64,000 bases of DNA from Pseudomonadota bacterium (GCA_018242485.1 JAFEBV010000041.1:186001-250000); one strand, 5' to 3'. Shown: positions 24,910 through 37,639, counted from the first letter of the stretch. Made by a program: numbers and translations. Notes: generated from the letters alone by a model not told the origin.

Positions 24910-25868
24910 TGACCACCGAAACCGAGAGCCCGATCATGGATCCCATCTCCCAGTCCCACAGCAGCGGCACAACCGCCGATCTGGCGGACGCCGCCCCCGT
25001 CGCCACCGCGCCCGAACCCACTCCGGCACCCGCACCGCCCAAGCCCGAGCGCAAGCGCCTGGCCGAAGTGCTGGTCGTCACCTCCGGCAAGGGCGGCGTC
25101 GGCAAGACCACCACCAGCGCCAGCATCGCCTGCGGCCTGGCCCGCGCCGGCAAGAAGGTGTGCGTGATCGACTTCGACGTCGGCCTGCGCAACCTCGACC
25201 TGATCATGGGTTGCGAGCGCCGCGTGGTGTACGACTTCGTCAACGTCATCCACGGCGAGTGCACGCTGCGGCAGGCGCTGATCAAGGACAAGCGCTTCGA
25301 GAACCTGTACGTGCTGGCCGCCTCGCAGACCCGCGACAAAGATGCATTGACCAAGGACGGCGTGGAGAAAGTGCTCGCCGATCTAGGCGACGACGGCTTC
25401 CAGTTCATCGTCTGCGACTCGCCGGCCGGCATCGAGAAGGGCGCATTCCTCGCGATGTATTTCGCCGACCGCGCGATCGTGGTGGTCAACCCAGAAGTCA
25501 GCTCGGTGCGCGACTCCGACCGCATCCTCGGTCTGCTGTCCAGCAAGACCCACCGCGCCGAAAAAGGCCAGCGCGTGAAGGAACACCTGTTGCTCACCCG
25601 CTACAGCCCCACGCGCGTGGAGAAGGGCGACATGCTCTCGATCAAGGACGTGCAGGAAATCCTCGGGCTGGAAGTGATCGGGGTGATCCCCGAAGCGCCC
25701 GAAGTGCTGCAATCGTCCAACTCCGGCGAGCCGGTGATCTTGGATGCCAACTCCAACGCCGGCAAGGCCTACGACGATGCCGTCGCGCGCCTGCTCGGAC
25801 AGCAGCGCGAACTGCGCTTCACCACGGTCGAGAAGAAGGGCTTCTTCTCCAAGCTGTTCGGAGGTTGA
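24909..25868 (+). CDS. minD: Septum site-determining ATPase MinD with long N-terminal extension
   Basis: 319 residues if read from the ATG that overlaps the minC stop (TGATG). The MinD body starts only at residue 51 ([20 protein letters not shown], deviant Walker A with Lys61 and Lys66), continues with [15 protein letters not shown] and [12 protein letters not shown], and ends in the amphipathic membrane-targeting helix [11 protein letters not shown]. The family normally begins M-A-E at exactly the position that here is CTG (Leu51, 25059-25061); the preceding 50 residues are Ser/Thr then Pro/Ala-rich. Either the extension is made, or translation starts at CTG 25059 or ATG 24936. ATPase that oscillates with MinE to place MinC. 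Confidence 0.93.
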   Translation: MTTETESPIMDPISQSHSSGTTADLADAAPVATAPEPTPAPAPPKPERKRLAEVLVVTSGKGGVGKTTTSASIACGLARAGKKVCVIDFDVGLRNLDLIMGCERRVVYDFVNVIHGECTLRQALIKDKRFENLYVLAASQTRDKDALTKDGVEKVLADLGDDGFQFIVCDSPAGIEKGAFLAMYFADRAIVVVNPEVSSVRDSDRILGLLSSKTHRAEKGQRVKEHLLLTRYSPTRVEKGDMLSIKDVQEILGLEVIGVIPEAPEVLQSSNSGEPVILDANSNAGKAYDDAVARLLGQQRELRFTTVEKKGFFSKLFGG

Positions 25869-25870
25869 TC

Positions 25871-26155
25871 ATGGGACTCTTCGACTTCCTGCGTGGCAAC
25901 AAGACCAAGAACACCGCCTCGGTCGCCAAGGAGCGCCTGCGTATCATCGTCGCGCAGGAGCGCACCTCGCGCGGCACGCCCGACTACATTCCGATGCTGC
26001 GGCGCGAACTGCTCGAGGTGATCCGCAAGTACGTCAAGGTCGATTTCGACGCAGTCAAGGTCGATCTCATCAAGGAAGGCGACCACGACGTGCTCGACAT
26101 CTCGGTGGCGCTGCCGGAAAAGGGCGAGATCGCCGCCGAACCGGTTGCGGGGTGA
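25871..26155 (+). CDS. minE: Cell division topological specificity factor MinE
   Basis: 94 residues. [11 protein letters not shown] is the N-terminal membrane-targeting helix, [17 protein letters not shown] the MinD-binding helix/strand that stimulates its ATPase, and the rest the dimeric topological-specificity domain ([17 protein letters not shown]). Two bases separate it from the minD stop. Together MinC, MinD and MinE keep the division ring at mid-cell. Followed by two hairpins that may terminate the operon. Confidence 0.96.
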   Translation: MGLFDFLRGNKTKNTASVAKERLRIIVAQERTSRGTPDYIPMLRRELLEVIRKYVKVDFDAVKVDLIKEGDHDVLDISVALPEKGEIAAEPVAG

Positions 26156-26166
26156 TCCGGGGCTTT

Positions 26167-26216
26167 CGCGAAGCACTGCTTCGCGCCGGCGAACGCCTGC
26201 ACAGGGATGTGCAGGC
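26167..26216 (+). terminator. Double hairpin after minE
   Basis: CGCGAAGC ACT GCTTCGCG (26167-26185) followed by GCCTGCACA GGGA TGTGCAGGC (26195-26216). Two perfect stems in tandem 12 bases after minE. No U-run, so they could equally be RNA-processing or REP-like elements. Confidence 0.5.
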
Positions 26217-26285
26217 AGGGCCATGTCGCAGGGATGCATTCTCGCGTGGCGCTTGCGCGTCGATGAATCGACGCGCTCCATCGTC

Positions 26286-26798
26286 ATGCTGACTTTGCAC
26301 CACATCGGCTTCGACGCGCCGGCAGCCCTGCTCGCCCGCTACGGCCTGCGTCTGGTTCACGTCGATGATGGCAAAGAGATCCCCGGCAGCTACTGGGGCG
26401 AACCTGAAGCCGGCCTGATCGGTTGCGAGGTGTTCGCGCGCACCGACACGCCAGTGCACTCGGTGCTGCACGAAGCCGCGCACCTGATCGTGATGCCCGC
26501 AGAAAAGCGCACGGCGATCCATACGAACGCCAGCGATTCCATCGCCGAGGAAGACGCCACCTGCGCCTTGCAGATCCTGCTTGCCGACGAGTTGCCGGGC
26601 ATCGGCCGCGAGCGCCTGATGGCGGACATGGACACTTGGGGTTACACGTTCCGGCTCGGCTCGGCGCGCGCATGGTTCGAGCGCGACGCCGAGGACGCCT
26701 TCGCCTTCCTCGCCGAACGCGGGCTGATCGCGGCGGGCGAGCGCCCGGCGGCAGCGCACGACCGTCAGCGTTTCCACTTGACGCCCGCGGCCCCATGA
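26286..26798 (+). CDS. Putative zinc protein with HExxH motif
   Basis: 170 residues, no signal peptide. HEAAH at 62-66 is a zincin-type zinc motif and IAEEDATCALQ about 25 residues later supplies a Glu in the position of the third ligand, as in ImmA/IrrE-like and related metallopeptidases. GSYWGEPEAGLIG and a GYTFRLGSARAWFERDAEDAFAFL helical end are other conserved-looking parts. The family is not known to me by name. An upstream in-frame stretch lacks a ribosome-binding site, so ATG 26286 is preferred. It lies between minE and the GH44 gene and is likely monocistronic. Could be a peptidase or a zinc-dependent hydrolase. Confidence 0.7.
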   Translation: MLTLHHIGFDAPAALLARYGLRLVHVDDGKEIPGSYWGEPEAGLIGCEVFARTDTPVHSVLHEAAHLIVMPAEKRTAIHTNASDSIAEEDATCALQILLADELPGIGRERLMADMDTWGYTFRLGSARAWFERDAEDAFAFLAERGLIAAGERPAAAHDRQRFHLTPAAP

Positions 26799-26989
26799 CG
26801 ATGCCCGTCGAGCGGGCACGGGCCTGAGCGATCGCGCCGGATCCACAGCGCGACCCTGATCACATCCGCATCGCGCCATCCGTCACGATTTTCTGGCGAT
26901 TCTGCGGGACGCATCACGGTTTCCGCGCGGCGCTCGGCGCAGCCTCAACACATCGTTCCGCCGTCCCGTCACCCTGCCGGAGGTGTCCC

Positions 26990-28639
26990 ATGAGAACGAT
27001 CGCAGCCCCGCGTAAAGCCCTCATCGCCTTTGCCGTCGCCACGCTCGCGACGGGCATCGCCCAGGCCGCCAATGCGCCCGTCACGGTCGCCGTCGACGCC
27101 ACCGCCAACCGCCACCCGATCAGCCCCTTCATCTACGGGGTGGCCTTCGCGCCCAGCAGCGCCACGCTCAAGGATCTCAACGCACCGATCAACCGCTACG
27201 GCGGCAACACCAGCTCCAGCTACAACTGGCAGACGAACGCATCCAACCATGCGGCGGACTGGTATTTCGAAAGCATCCTCGACGACACCGGCGCCACCGC
27301 CGGCGCGATGGGCGATGCGTTCATCGCCGCCAGCAAGGCCGGCAACGCGCAGGCGGCGATCACCATCCCGATGCTCGACTGGGTGGCCAAGGTCGGCAGC
27401 GGCGGCGCCAAGTTGGCGAGCTTCTCGCAGAAGAAATACGGCGCGCAGACCGACGCCGACTGGCAGTGGTTCCCCGATGCCGGCAACGGCGTCCTCGCCA
27501 GCACCGGGCAGAACGTCGTCGGCAACAATCCCGCCGACGCCAGCACGTCCAACAGCGTCGCGTTGCAGAAGTCGTGGGTCGGCCATCTCATCGCCCGCTG
27601 GGGCAATGCCGCCCACGGCGGCGTGACGTACTACATCCTCGACAACGAACACAGCATCTGGCAGAGCACGCATCGCGACGTGCATCCGGTCGGCCCGACC
27701 ATGGACGAGATCGGGCAGAAGATGCTTGCCTACGGGCACATGATCCGCTCGGCCGACGCCGGCGCGGTGATCTTCGGGCCGGAGGAATGGGGCTGGGGCG
27801 GGTATTTCTACTCCGGCTACGACCAGCAATACGGCGCAGCGCACGGCTGGAACGGCGTGTATCCGGATCGACAGAAGCACCAGAACATGGATTACATGCC
27901 CTGGCTGCTGCAACACCTGTACCAGGATCAACTGGCCACCAAGACGCGCACGCTCGACGTGTTCACCCTGCACTACTACCCGCAGGGCGGCGAGTTCAGC
28001 GACGACGTCTCCACCGCGATGCAGCTTCTACGCAACAAGTCCACGCGCTCGCTGTGGGATCCGAACTACGTCGACCAGAGCTGGATCGCCGACAAGGTCA
28101 ACCTCATCAACCGGATGAAGTCCTGGGTCAACGCCTACTATCCGGGCACGAAGATCGGCATCACCGAATACAACTGGGGCGCAGAAGGCTACATCAATGG
28201 TGCCACCACGCAGGCCGACATCGACGGCATCCTCGGCTGGCTCGGCGTGGACTACGCCACCCGCTGGACCACGCCGGATCCCAGCACGCCGACGTACAAG
28301 GCCATGAAAATGTATCGCAACTACGATGGCCACAATGCCGGCTTCGGCGACACATCCGTGTCCGCGACGGTACCCAATCGCGACACCCTGTCCGCGTGGG
28401 CCGCCGTGCGCAGCAGCGACGGCGCGCTCACGGTCATGGTCATCTCCAAGGCGCTCTCCGGCACAACCTCGGTGACGGTCAACCTGGCGCACTTCACCGC
28501 GGCGGCCAAGGCCCAGGAATGGCAACTCACCTCGGCCAACGCCATCAAGCGCCTGACCGACGTGGGCGTCGGCGCGGGGCGAATCTCCGTCAGCGTGCCG
28601 GCGCAGAGCATCAGCCTTTTCGTGGTACCGAAAGGCTGA
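26990..28639 (+). CDS. Secreted glycoside hydrolase family 44 endoglucanase/xyloglucanase
   Basis: 549 residues with a Sec signal peptide (cleavage after AQA, about residue 26). The GH44 catalytic barrel shows NRYGGNTSSSYNW near residue 68, YYILDNE with Glu220 as acid/base and IGITEYNWG with Glu393 as nucleophile; a C-terminal beta-sandwich (about 450-549) completes the family fold. GH44 enzymes cut beta-1,4-glucans and xyloglucan. Unlike many members it has no cellulose-binding or dockerin module. CGGAGGTG precedes the ATG. It stands alone, with no sugar-transport genes beside it, so the degradation products may serve general scavenging. Confidence 0.92.
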   Translation: MRTIAAPRKALIAFAVATLATGIAQAANAPVTVAVDATANRHPISPFIYGVAFAPSSATLKDLNAPINRYGGNTSSSYNWQTNASNHAADWYFESILDDTGATAGAMGDAFIAASKAGNAQAAITIPMLDWVAKVGSGGAKLASFSQKKYGAQTDADWQWFPDAGNGVLASTGQNVVGNNPADASTSNSVALQKSWVGHLIARWGNAAHGGVTYYILDNEHSIWQSTHRDVHPVGPTMDEIGQKMLAYGHMIRSADAGAVIFGPEEWGWGGYFYSGYDQQYGAAHGWNGVYPDRQKHQNMDYMPWLLQHLYQDQLATKTRTLDVFTLHYYPQGGEFSDDVSTAMQLLRNKSTRSLWDPNYVDQSWIADKVNLINRMKSWVNAYYPGTKIGITEYNWGAEGYINGATTQADIDGILGWLGVDYATRWTTPDPSTPTYKAMKMYRNYDGHNAGFGDTSVSATVPNRDTLSAWAAVRSSDGALTVMVISKALSGTTSVTVNLAHFTAAAKAQEWQLTSANAIKRLTDVGVGAGRISVSVPAQSISLFVVPKG

Positions 28640-28662
28640 TCCGCGACGCATGGAATGGATCG

Positions 28663-28682
28663 GGGCAGCCCGACGGCTGCCC
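28663..28682. terminator. Hairpin between convergent GH44 and RND genes
   Basis: GGGCAGCC, loop CGAC, GGCTGCCC: a perfect 8-bp stem followed on the plus strand by TTGC. It lies between the stops of two convergent units. Confidence 0.65.
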
Positions 28683-28741
28683 TTGCTGGCATCCGTGCGA
28701 AACGGCCATACGCGCAACGCACCACAGGTCGCCGGGTTGCC

Positions 28742-31700
28742 TTATCCCACCTGCTCGCCCGCCACCATCGCCGCCACCGCCATCGGTGCCGGCGTGGCAT
28801 CGACGCCGCGCGCGCGGCGAATCAGGCGCACGCAGCCGTTGCGCAGGTCGTCGAGGATCGCGTAGATCGTCGGCAGGAACAGCAGACTGACCACGGTGGA
28901 GAACGCCAGCCCGCCGGCGATGGCGCGCGCCATCGGGTAGTACGGCGGGCCGTTACCGGCGATCTGCGTGTTGCCCATCGCCAGCGGCACCATGGCGAGG
29001 ATCGCCGTGCCCATGGTCATCAGGATCGGACGCAGGCGCTCGCGGCTGCCGGCGACCAGCGCGTCGGTGCGGCTCATCCCGCTGCGCCGGCGGTTGTTGA
29101 TGTGCTCAACCAGCACGATGCCGTTGTTCACCACCACCCCCATCAGCACGAGGATGCCGATGAAGGACATGATGTTGAACGTGGTGCCGGTGATCCAGAA
29201 CAGCCAGTACACGCCCAGCACCGAGAACAGCACGCCGCTGAGGATCGCCGCCGGGAACAGCAGCGATTCGAAGATCGCCGCCATCACGATGTAGATCAGC
29301 GCCAGCGCGATCAGCAGGTTGCGGCCCATCTGCGCGCCGGCCTCGTCGTCCTGCCGGAAAGCGCCGTCGAAACTGTACGAATAGCCATCCGGGAAGCGCA
29401 TCGTCCCGAGCGTTTTTTCCATCGCCTTGCGCGCATCCGGCGAGGTGACCTTCGCGGCGAGGTTGGCCTTGATGGTCAGCGTGGTTTGCCGGTCGGTGCG
29501 CTGGATCTGCGTGGCCGCCGGATTCGTGGCCACGTCCACGAGGCTGAGCAACGGCACCTTGCGGCCGTCCGGCGTGCTCACCGTGAAGCGGCCGAGATCG
29601 GCCTCGCCGTAGGTTTCCGACCCGGCGAAGCGCACCGTCACCGGCACCTCGTCGTCGCCGTGGCGGAATGCGTGCAGCGCCGTGCCGCGCAGGGCGATGC
29701 CGATGAAGTTGGCCACGTCCTGCGCGGAGAACCCGAACGCCGCCGCGCGCGCGCGATCCACATGCACCTGCAGTTCGGTGTTCTGGTCGCCCGCATCCAC
29801 CCGCACGTCGTGCAGTTGCGGCAGGCGCGAAAGCGCGTCCACCACCTGGGTTCCGAGGCCGGCAAGCACCTGCGAGGAATCGCCGACGAGCTGCAACTGG
29901 ATGCCTTGCTGGTTGGACGCGCCGCCGCCGCCGGGGCCGCCGTCGTTATCGCCGATGCCGATGTCCGCACGCGCCGATCTGGGCAGGTTCTTGCGCACGG
30001 CCTCGACCAGCGGGGCGGTGGCGGCAAAGGTGTTGGTGTCGAACTTGAGCATCGTGCCGGCGAATCCTTCCTCGCTGAAGTAGGAATAGATCTGCACGAT
30101 GTGCAGGCGCGCGCGATTGGCGTCGAGGTAGTTCTCCACGCGCCGGACTTCCTCGGACATCTGCTCGCGCGTGTACGAGCCCTTCCAGTGGTAGAAGATC
30201 TGCGTCTTGCCGGCCTGCTCCTGCGCGAACAGGTCGGACTTGACACGGGAGATCGGGATGAAACTGACGGCCACGATCAGCACGATGCCCGCCACGCTCC
30301 AGCCGCGGTGGTTCAAGGTCCACCGCAACAGGCCGGCGTAGGCGCGTTGCAGACGCGGGATCAAGCCGTTCTCGGCGCGCACGGTCGGCGGCGTGCGCAG
30401 GCGCGCGGCGATCATCGGGATCAGGCTCACCGCCACCAGCCACGAGGCCAGCAGCGAGGCGGAAATGGTGATCGCGATCTGCGCCAGGTAGATGCTCAGG
30501 AAATTGCGCTCGCCGAACAGGTTGGGCGCGAACACGATGCAATGGCACAGGGTGCCGGCCGAGAGCGCGATGGCCACGTTGCGGGTGCCGACGATGGATG
30601 CGCGACGCGGTTGATCGGGAAGCCGCTCGCGTTCCTGATAGATGCTCTCCACCACCACCACCGCGTTGTCCACCAGCATGCCCACCGCCAGCAGCAGGCC
30701 CATCATCGACAGGATGTTGAGGGTGACGCCGGCGAAGTACATCAGGCCCAGGGTGATGAGGAAGCAGATCGGGATGGCCAGGGTGACCATCAGGGTCGAC
30801 GACCAGTCGCGCAGGAAGAAGAACAGCACCGCGACCGACAGCGCCAGACCGATCGCGCCGGCCTCGGCGAGGTCGCGCAGCGAGTTGGCAACGTCCTTGC
30901 CGGCATCGTCGATCACGTTGATGCGCAGGCCTTCCATCTCAGGGCGGGCGCGGATCGCGTCGACAGCGGCCATCGCCCGGCGGGTCACGTCCACGAGGTT
31001 GGCGTTGCGCTCCTTGTAGATGTCGATGCCCACCGCCGGCTTGCCGTTGAGGCGGCGGCCGAAGGTGATCCGCTGCGGATGGAAATGCACTTCGGCAATG
31101 TCGCGCAGACGCAGGCCGTTGGCGCCGATCACCAGGTCGCGCAACTGGTCGAGGTCGGAAATCTCGCCCACCGGCTGCACGCGCAGGCGCCGGCCGCCGT
31201 CGTCGATCTCCCCCGCGGACACCGAGAAATTCACCGCGCGCAGCTTCGTTGCCAGATCGTTGAGGTTGACACCGTGCGCGGTCAGGCGGTCGGGATCCAC
31301 CGCGATCTCCACCTCGTCGGGCGCCGCGCCGGAAACATCCACCCGCGCCACTCCGGGCAGACGCTCGATCGGGCGCACGAACTCGCGGTCGATCATCGCG
31401 TAATCGGCGCTCAGGTCGCCCTTGCCGGCCAACCGCACTTGCAGCACGGCTTGATCGGAAGTGGAGAACTTCTGCACGAGGTAGCGCTGCACGTCGGATG
31501 GCAACTGGTCGCGGATGCCGTCCATGCGCTGGCGCGCCTGCGAGGCGGCGATGGCGACGTCGCGCGACCAGTCGGAGAACTCGATGAACACGTTGGCGCC
31601 GCTGGCGTTGGCGCTGGAGTTCATGTGCTTGATCCCGCTCATCGTCGCCAGCGCCTCCTCGGTCGGGCGCAGGATGGTGCGCTCGACTTCCGCCGGCGTG

Positions 31701-31861
31701 GAGCCGGCGTAGGGAACATTGACGTCGATGAACGGCGCGGAGACGTCGGGCATGGCCTCCAGCGGCAGCCGCAGCGCCGCGATCAGGCCGATCACCATCA
31801 TCGACACGAAGAACATCGTGGTGGTGACCGGACGCTTGAGGCTGAATTCGGCGACGCTCAT
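28742..31861 (-). CDS. RND efflux transporter permease (second permease)
   Basis: 1039-residue inner-membrane pump of the hydrophobe/amphiphile efflux family. The MSVAEFSLKRPVTTTMFFVS start is the standard cytoplasmic end of helix 1; two large periplasmic loops (about 35-330 and 560-860) are interrupted by helices, and helix 4 carries the proton-relay acidic pair region (GMLVDNAVVVVE). Twelve transmembrane segments are predicted by hydropathy. It follows a different RND permease by 5 bases; two dissimilar permeases plus one adaptor match the MdtB/MdtC layout, in which they form a heterotrimer. No outer-membrane factor gene is present. Confidence 0.93.
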   Translation of the reverse strand: MSVAEFSLKRPVTTTMFFVSMMVIGLIAALRLPLEAMPDVSAPFIDVNVPYAGSTPAEVERTILRPTEEALATMSGIKHMNSSANASGANVFIEFSDWSRDVAIAASQARQRMDGIRDQLPSDVQRYLVQKFSTSDQAVLQVRLAGKGDLSADYAMIDREFVRPIERLPGVARVDVSGAAPDEVEIAVDPDRLTAHGVNLNDLATKLRAVNFSVSAGEIDDGGRRLRVQPVGEISDLDQLRDLVIGANGLRLRDIAEVHFHPQRITFGRRLNGKPAVGIDIYKERNANLVDVTRRAMAAVDAIRARPEMEGLRINVIDDAGKDVANSLRDLAEAGAIGLALSVAVLFFFLRDWSSTLMVTLAIPICFLITLGLMYFAGVTLNILSMMGLLLAVGMLVDNAVVVVESIYQERERLPDQPRRASIVGTRNVAIALSAGTLCHCIVFAPNLFGERNFLSIYLAQIAITISASLLASWLVAVSLIPMIAARLRTPPTVRAENGLIPRLQRAYAGLLRWTLNHRGWSVAGIVLIVAVSFIPISRVKSDLFAQEQAGKTQIFYHWKGSYTREQMSEEVRRVENYLDANRARLHIVQIYSYFSEEGFAGTMLKFDTNTFAATAPLVEAVRKNLPRSARADIGIGDNDGGPGGGGASNQQGIQLQLVGDSSQVLAGLGTQVVDALSRLPQLHDVRVDAGDQNTELQVHVDRARAAAFGFSAQDVANFIGIALRGTALHAFRHGDDEVPVTVRFAGSETYGEADLGRFTVSTPDGRKVPLLSLVDVATNPAATQIQRTDRQTTLTIKANLAAKVTSPDARKAMEKTLGTMRFPDGYSYSFDGAFRQDDEAGAQMGRNLLIALALIYIVMAAIFESLLFPAAILSGVLFSVLGVYWLFWITGTTFNIMSFIGILVLMGVVVNNGIVLVEHINNRRRSGMSRTDALVAGSRERLRPILMTMGTAILAMVPLAMGNTQIAGNGPPYYPMARAIAGGLAFSTVVSLLFLPTIYAILDDLRNGCVRLIRRARGVDATPAPMAVAAMVAGEQVG

Positions 31862-31866
31862 GCCGT

Positions 31867-35331
<3,465 letters not shown>

Positions 35332-35344
35332 GCGCGCTCTCCGC

Positions 35345-36553
35345 TCAGTCCGAACCGGCGCCGCTGGCCGCCGTCGAAGCGGTCAGCTTCGCGTCGACCT
35401 TGCCGGCGATCACGGTGACCGGGCTGCCATCGCGCAGGGCCGCCTTGCCGGCGGTCACCACCGCGTCGCCCTGCGCCAGCCCGGAGCGAATCTCCGCCCA
35501 TTGCCCGTCGGTGAAACCCACCGCCACCGTCACCCGCCGCGCCTTGCCATCGCGCACCACGAACACCGCCGGATCGGCGGCATCGTCGAGCAGGGCCAGC
35601 CGCGGCACCACCAGCGCATCGGCACGGCGGTCGTAATCGATGCGGATGCGCCCGAACATGCCCGGCTGAAGCAGGCCATTCCCGGCGAAGCGGCAGACCA
35701 CGCGGAAGGTGCCGCTGCCGGCATCGACGATCGGCGCGATGTGATCCACCGTGCCCTGGAAGGACTTGCCCGGCAGCGCATCCATCTCCATGGTCACCGG
35801 CAGCCCACCCTTCAGGCGCGTCAGCTCGCGCTCCGGCACGTTGAGCGTCGCCTGCAGCTTGCTGTCGTCGATGATGCGGATGATCGGCGAATTGATCTGC
35901 ACGAAATTGCCGACCTTGATCGAGCGCTGCGCGACGATCCCGGAGATCGGCGCCACCACGTCGGTGTAGGACAGCTCCAGCCGCGCCATGTCGAGCGCGA
36001 CCTTGGCGTTTTGCAGGTCGTACTTGATCTGGTCGTTGTCCGAGGCGCTGACCAGCTTGGCGGCCAGCATCTTCTGCGAGCGGTTGAAGTTGGCCTGCAG
36101 CTTGTCCACCTGCGCCTGCGCCTGCGCGACTTGCAGCCGTTGGCGTTCGGAGTCGAGCTTCACCAGCACCTGTCCCTTGCGTACTTGCTGGCCTTCCTCG
36201 GTGAACAGTTGCAACACGATGCCCGAGGTCTTGGCGATCACCTGCGCCTCGTCGGGCGCATCCAGCGATGCGGTGCCGTTGTAGCTGGCCGAGATCGGCC
36301 GTCGCGAGACGCTCGCCACTTCCACAGGTACGGCATCGTCGGGCTTCTTCGCGCCTTGACCATCGGCCTTGGCCGAAGCGGCCTGCGCAGTTCCAGTGGC
36401 ATTGGCGGCACGTTTGCAGGCCGGCAGTGCGAGCGCCAACGACACCGCCAGCAGCGGCGTCAGCCACCTCGCCAATCGGTTGCGATGCCGCGCGACGGGT
36501 GCCCTGGCGGTGACGGGATCGAGCACGTTCGGGATCGGGGATGGAGGCTTCAT
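35345..36553 (-). CDS. RND efflux periplasmic adaptor (lipoprotein)
   Basis: 402 residues from ATG 36553. The N terminus has a basic stretch, a hydrophobic core PLLAVSLALALPAC and an LPAC lipobox, so Cys about 50 would be acylated and the protein anchored in the inner membrane. It then shows the adaptor order: barrel-sandwich half with IGPISASYNGTASLDAPDEA-type strands, an alpha-helical hairpin (VRKGQVLVKLDSERQRLQVAQAQAQVDKLQ), the second lipoyl half, and beta-barrel and membrane-proximal domains. It links the permeases to an outer-membrane channel encoded elsewhere. A 24-bp palindrome with overlapping promoter lies immediately upstream. Confidence 0.93.
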   Translation of the reverse strand: MKPPSPIPNVLDPVTARAPVARHRNRLARWLTPLLAVSLALALPACKRAANATGTAQAASAKADGQGAKKPDDAVPVEVASVSRRPISASYNGTASLDAPDEAQVIAKTSGIVLQLFTEEGQQVRKGQVLVKLDSERQRLQVAQAQAQVDKLQANFNRSQKMLAAKLVSASDNDQIKYDLQNAKVALDMARLELSYTDVVAPISGIVAQRSIKVGNFVQINSPIIRIIDDSKLQATLNVPERELTRLKGGLPVTMEMDALPGKSFQGTVDHIAPIVDAGSGTFRVVCRFAGNGLLQPGMFGRIRIDYDRRADALVVPRLALLDDAADPAVFVVRDGKARRVTVAVGFTDGQWAEIRSGLAQGDAVVTAGKAALRDGSPVTVIAGKVDAKLTASTAASGAGSD

Positions 36554-36891
36554 CGTGGCCTGTATCAAGCGGGTGATGGTGTTGTATCAAGATATAACAC
36601 CTGATGCGCCCGGACGATTCCGAGCGTGCGCCATCTTCGGTGGTGTTGTCCCGACGGATCGCGTGCGTGAAGTCACCATGACGCTTGGCATATGCGCAGT
36701 TGCCACATTTCCGCCAGTACCGAAGGCACACGCGAACGCCCACTGCGACCGGCCGCACCCGATCTGCGACTGAGCCGATGCGCGGAAAGTTGCATCGACG
36801 CGGCGGCGCATCCGGAGCGGCGCGCGTCTGGCGGCAATCTCGCAGACTCAGGCTATACTTAACGCTTCGCCAACGCCGACGATGCCATGCG
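36554..36891. promoter_or_regulatory. Divergent regulatory gap with palindromic operator
   Basis: 338-base gap between the efflux operon (minus) and the cytochrome c genes (plus). At 36578-36601 GGTGTTGTATC AA GATATAACACC pairs 10 of 11 bases per arm, the size and symmetry of a TetR-type operator. For the minus strand, TTGATA (36590-36585) inside the palindrome and TGATAC (36567-36562) are spaced 17 bases and would form the promoter, so a bound repressor would cover the -35. For the plus strand TATACT at 36854-36859 is a possible -10 for the cytochromes. The remainder has no convincing gene. Confidence 0.7.
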
Positions 36892-37236
36892 ATGAAGTCC
36901 GCCGCCCTGAAACCCGCCACCCTGCTCATCGTCGGCCTCGCCCTCGCGGCAGCCGCGCCCGCCTTCGCCAAGGGCGACCCGGTCGCCGGCAAGCAACTGG
37001 TGTGGACCTGCACCGGCTGCCACGGCATCGAAGACTACAAGAACGCCTACCCGAGCTACCGGGTGCCCAAGCTCGGCGGGCAGAACGAGCAATACCTCGT
37101 CAATGCGCTCACCGAATACAAGAAGCACGAGCGCTCGCACCCGACCATGCGCGCGCAGGCCGAGAGCTTCTCCGCGCAGGACATCGAAAACATCGCCGCC
37201 TACCTGTCCAGCGTCGGCACCCCGAGCGAGAAATGA
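36892..37236 (+). CDS. Periplasmic monohaem cytochrome c (class I)
   Basis: 114 residues with a Sec signal peptide (cleavage after AFA, about 26). One haem site, CTGCH at 40-44, with TMRAQAESFSAQDIENIAAYLSS containing the distal Met and the C-terminal helix characteristic of cytochromes c4/c5-like domains. It probably carries electrons between the bc1 complex and terminal oxidases. The stop overlaps the ATG of a second cytochrome gene (ATGA at 37233-37236), so the two are produced together and may act as a pair equivalent to a split two-domain cytochrome c4 (inference). Confidence 0.9.
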   Translation: MKSAALKPATLLIVGLALAAAAPAFAKGDPVAGKQLVWTCTGCHGIEDYKNAYPSYRVPKLGGQNEQYLVNALTEYKKHERSHPTMRAQAESFSAQDIENIAAYLSSVGTPSEK

Positions 37237-37607
37237 GCGCACCGATGACGAAGACCAATCACGCCATGACCCTGCGCACCCTCGCCGCCTGCCTGCTGCT
37301 GGCTTGCACCGGCACCGCACTCGCCGGGGGCGATGCCGCCGCCGGAGCGAAGAAAGCCCAATCGTGCATGGCCTGCCACGGGAACGACTTCAACGCCACC
37401 GCCGACGGCCAGTACCCGCGTCTGGCCGGCCAGTACCCGGACTACATCGCCCGCGTCCTGCACGAATACCGCGACGGCGGCCGCGACAACCCGATCATGA
37501 AGGGCATGGCCTCCTCGCTGTCCGACCAGGACATCCAGGACATCGCCGCCTACGTCTCCAGCCTGCCCGGCAAGCTGCACGACCTGAGCCACATGAAGAA
37601 GAAATAG
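37233..37607 (+). CDS. Periplasmic monohaem cytochrome c (class I)
   Basis: 124 residues from the overlapping ATG at 37233; ATG 37245 or 37266 are alternatives and all leave the same signal peptide (LAACLLLACTGTALA, cleavage near 31). Haem motif CMACH at 45-49, then YPRLAGQYPDYIARVLHEY and NPIMKGMASSLSDQDIQDIAAYVSS, the Met-ligand region of c4-type domains. Coupled to the preceding cytochrome gene and ended by a strong terminator. Role: soluble or loosely bound electron carrier in the periplasm. Confidence 0.9.
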   Translation: MSAPMTKTNHAMTLRTLAACLLLACTGTALAGGDAAAGAKKAQSCMACHGNDFNATADGQYPRLAGQYPDYIARVLHEYRDGGRDNPIMKGMASSLSDQDIQDIAAYVSSLPGKLHDLSHMKKK

Positions 37608-37639
37608 GCGGCGTCATCGTGCTCTGATAGTGTCATCCG

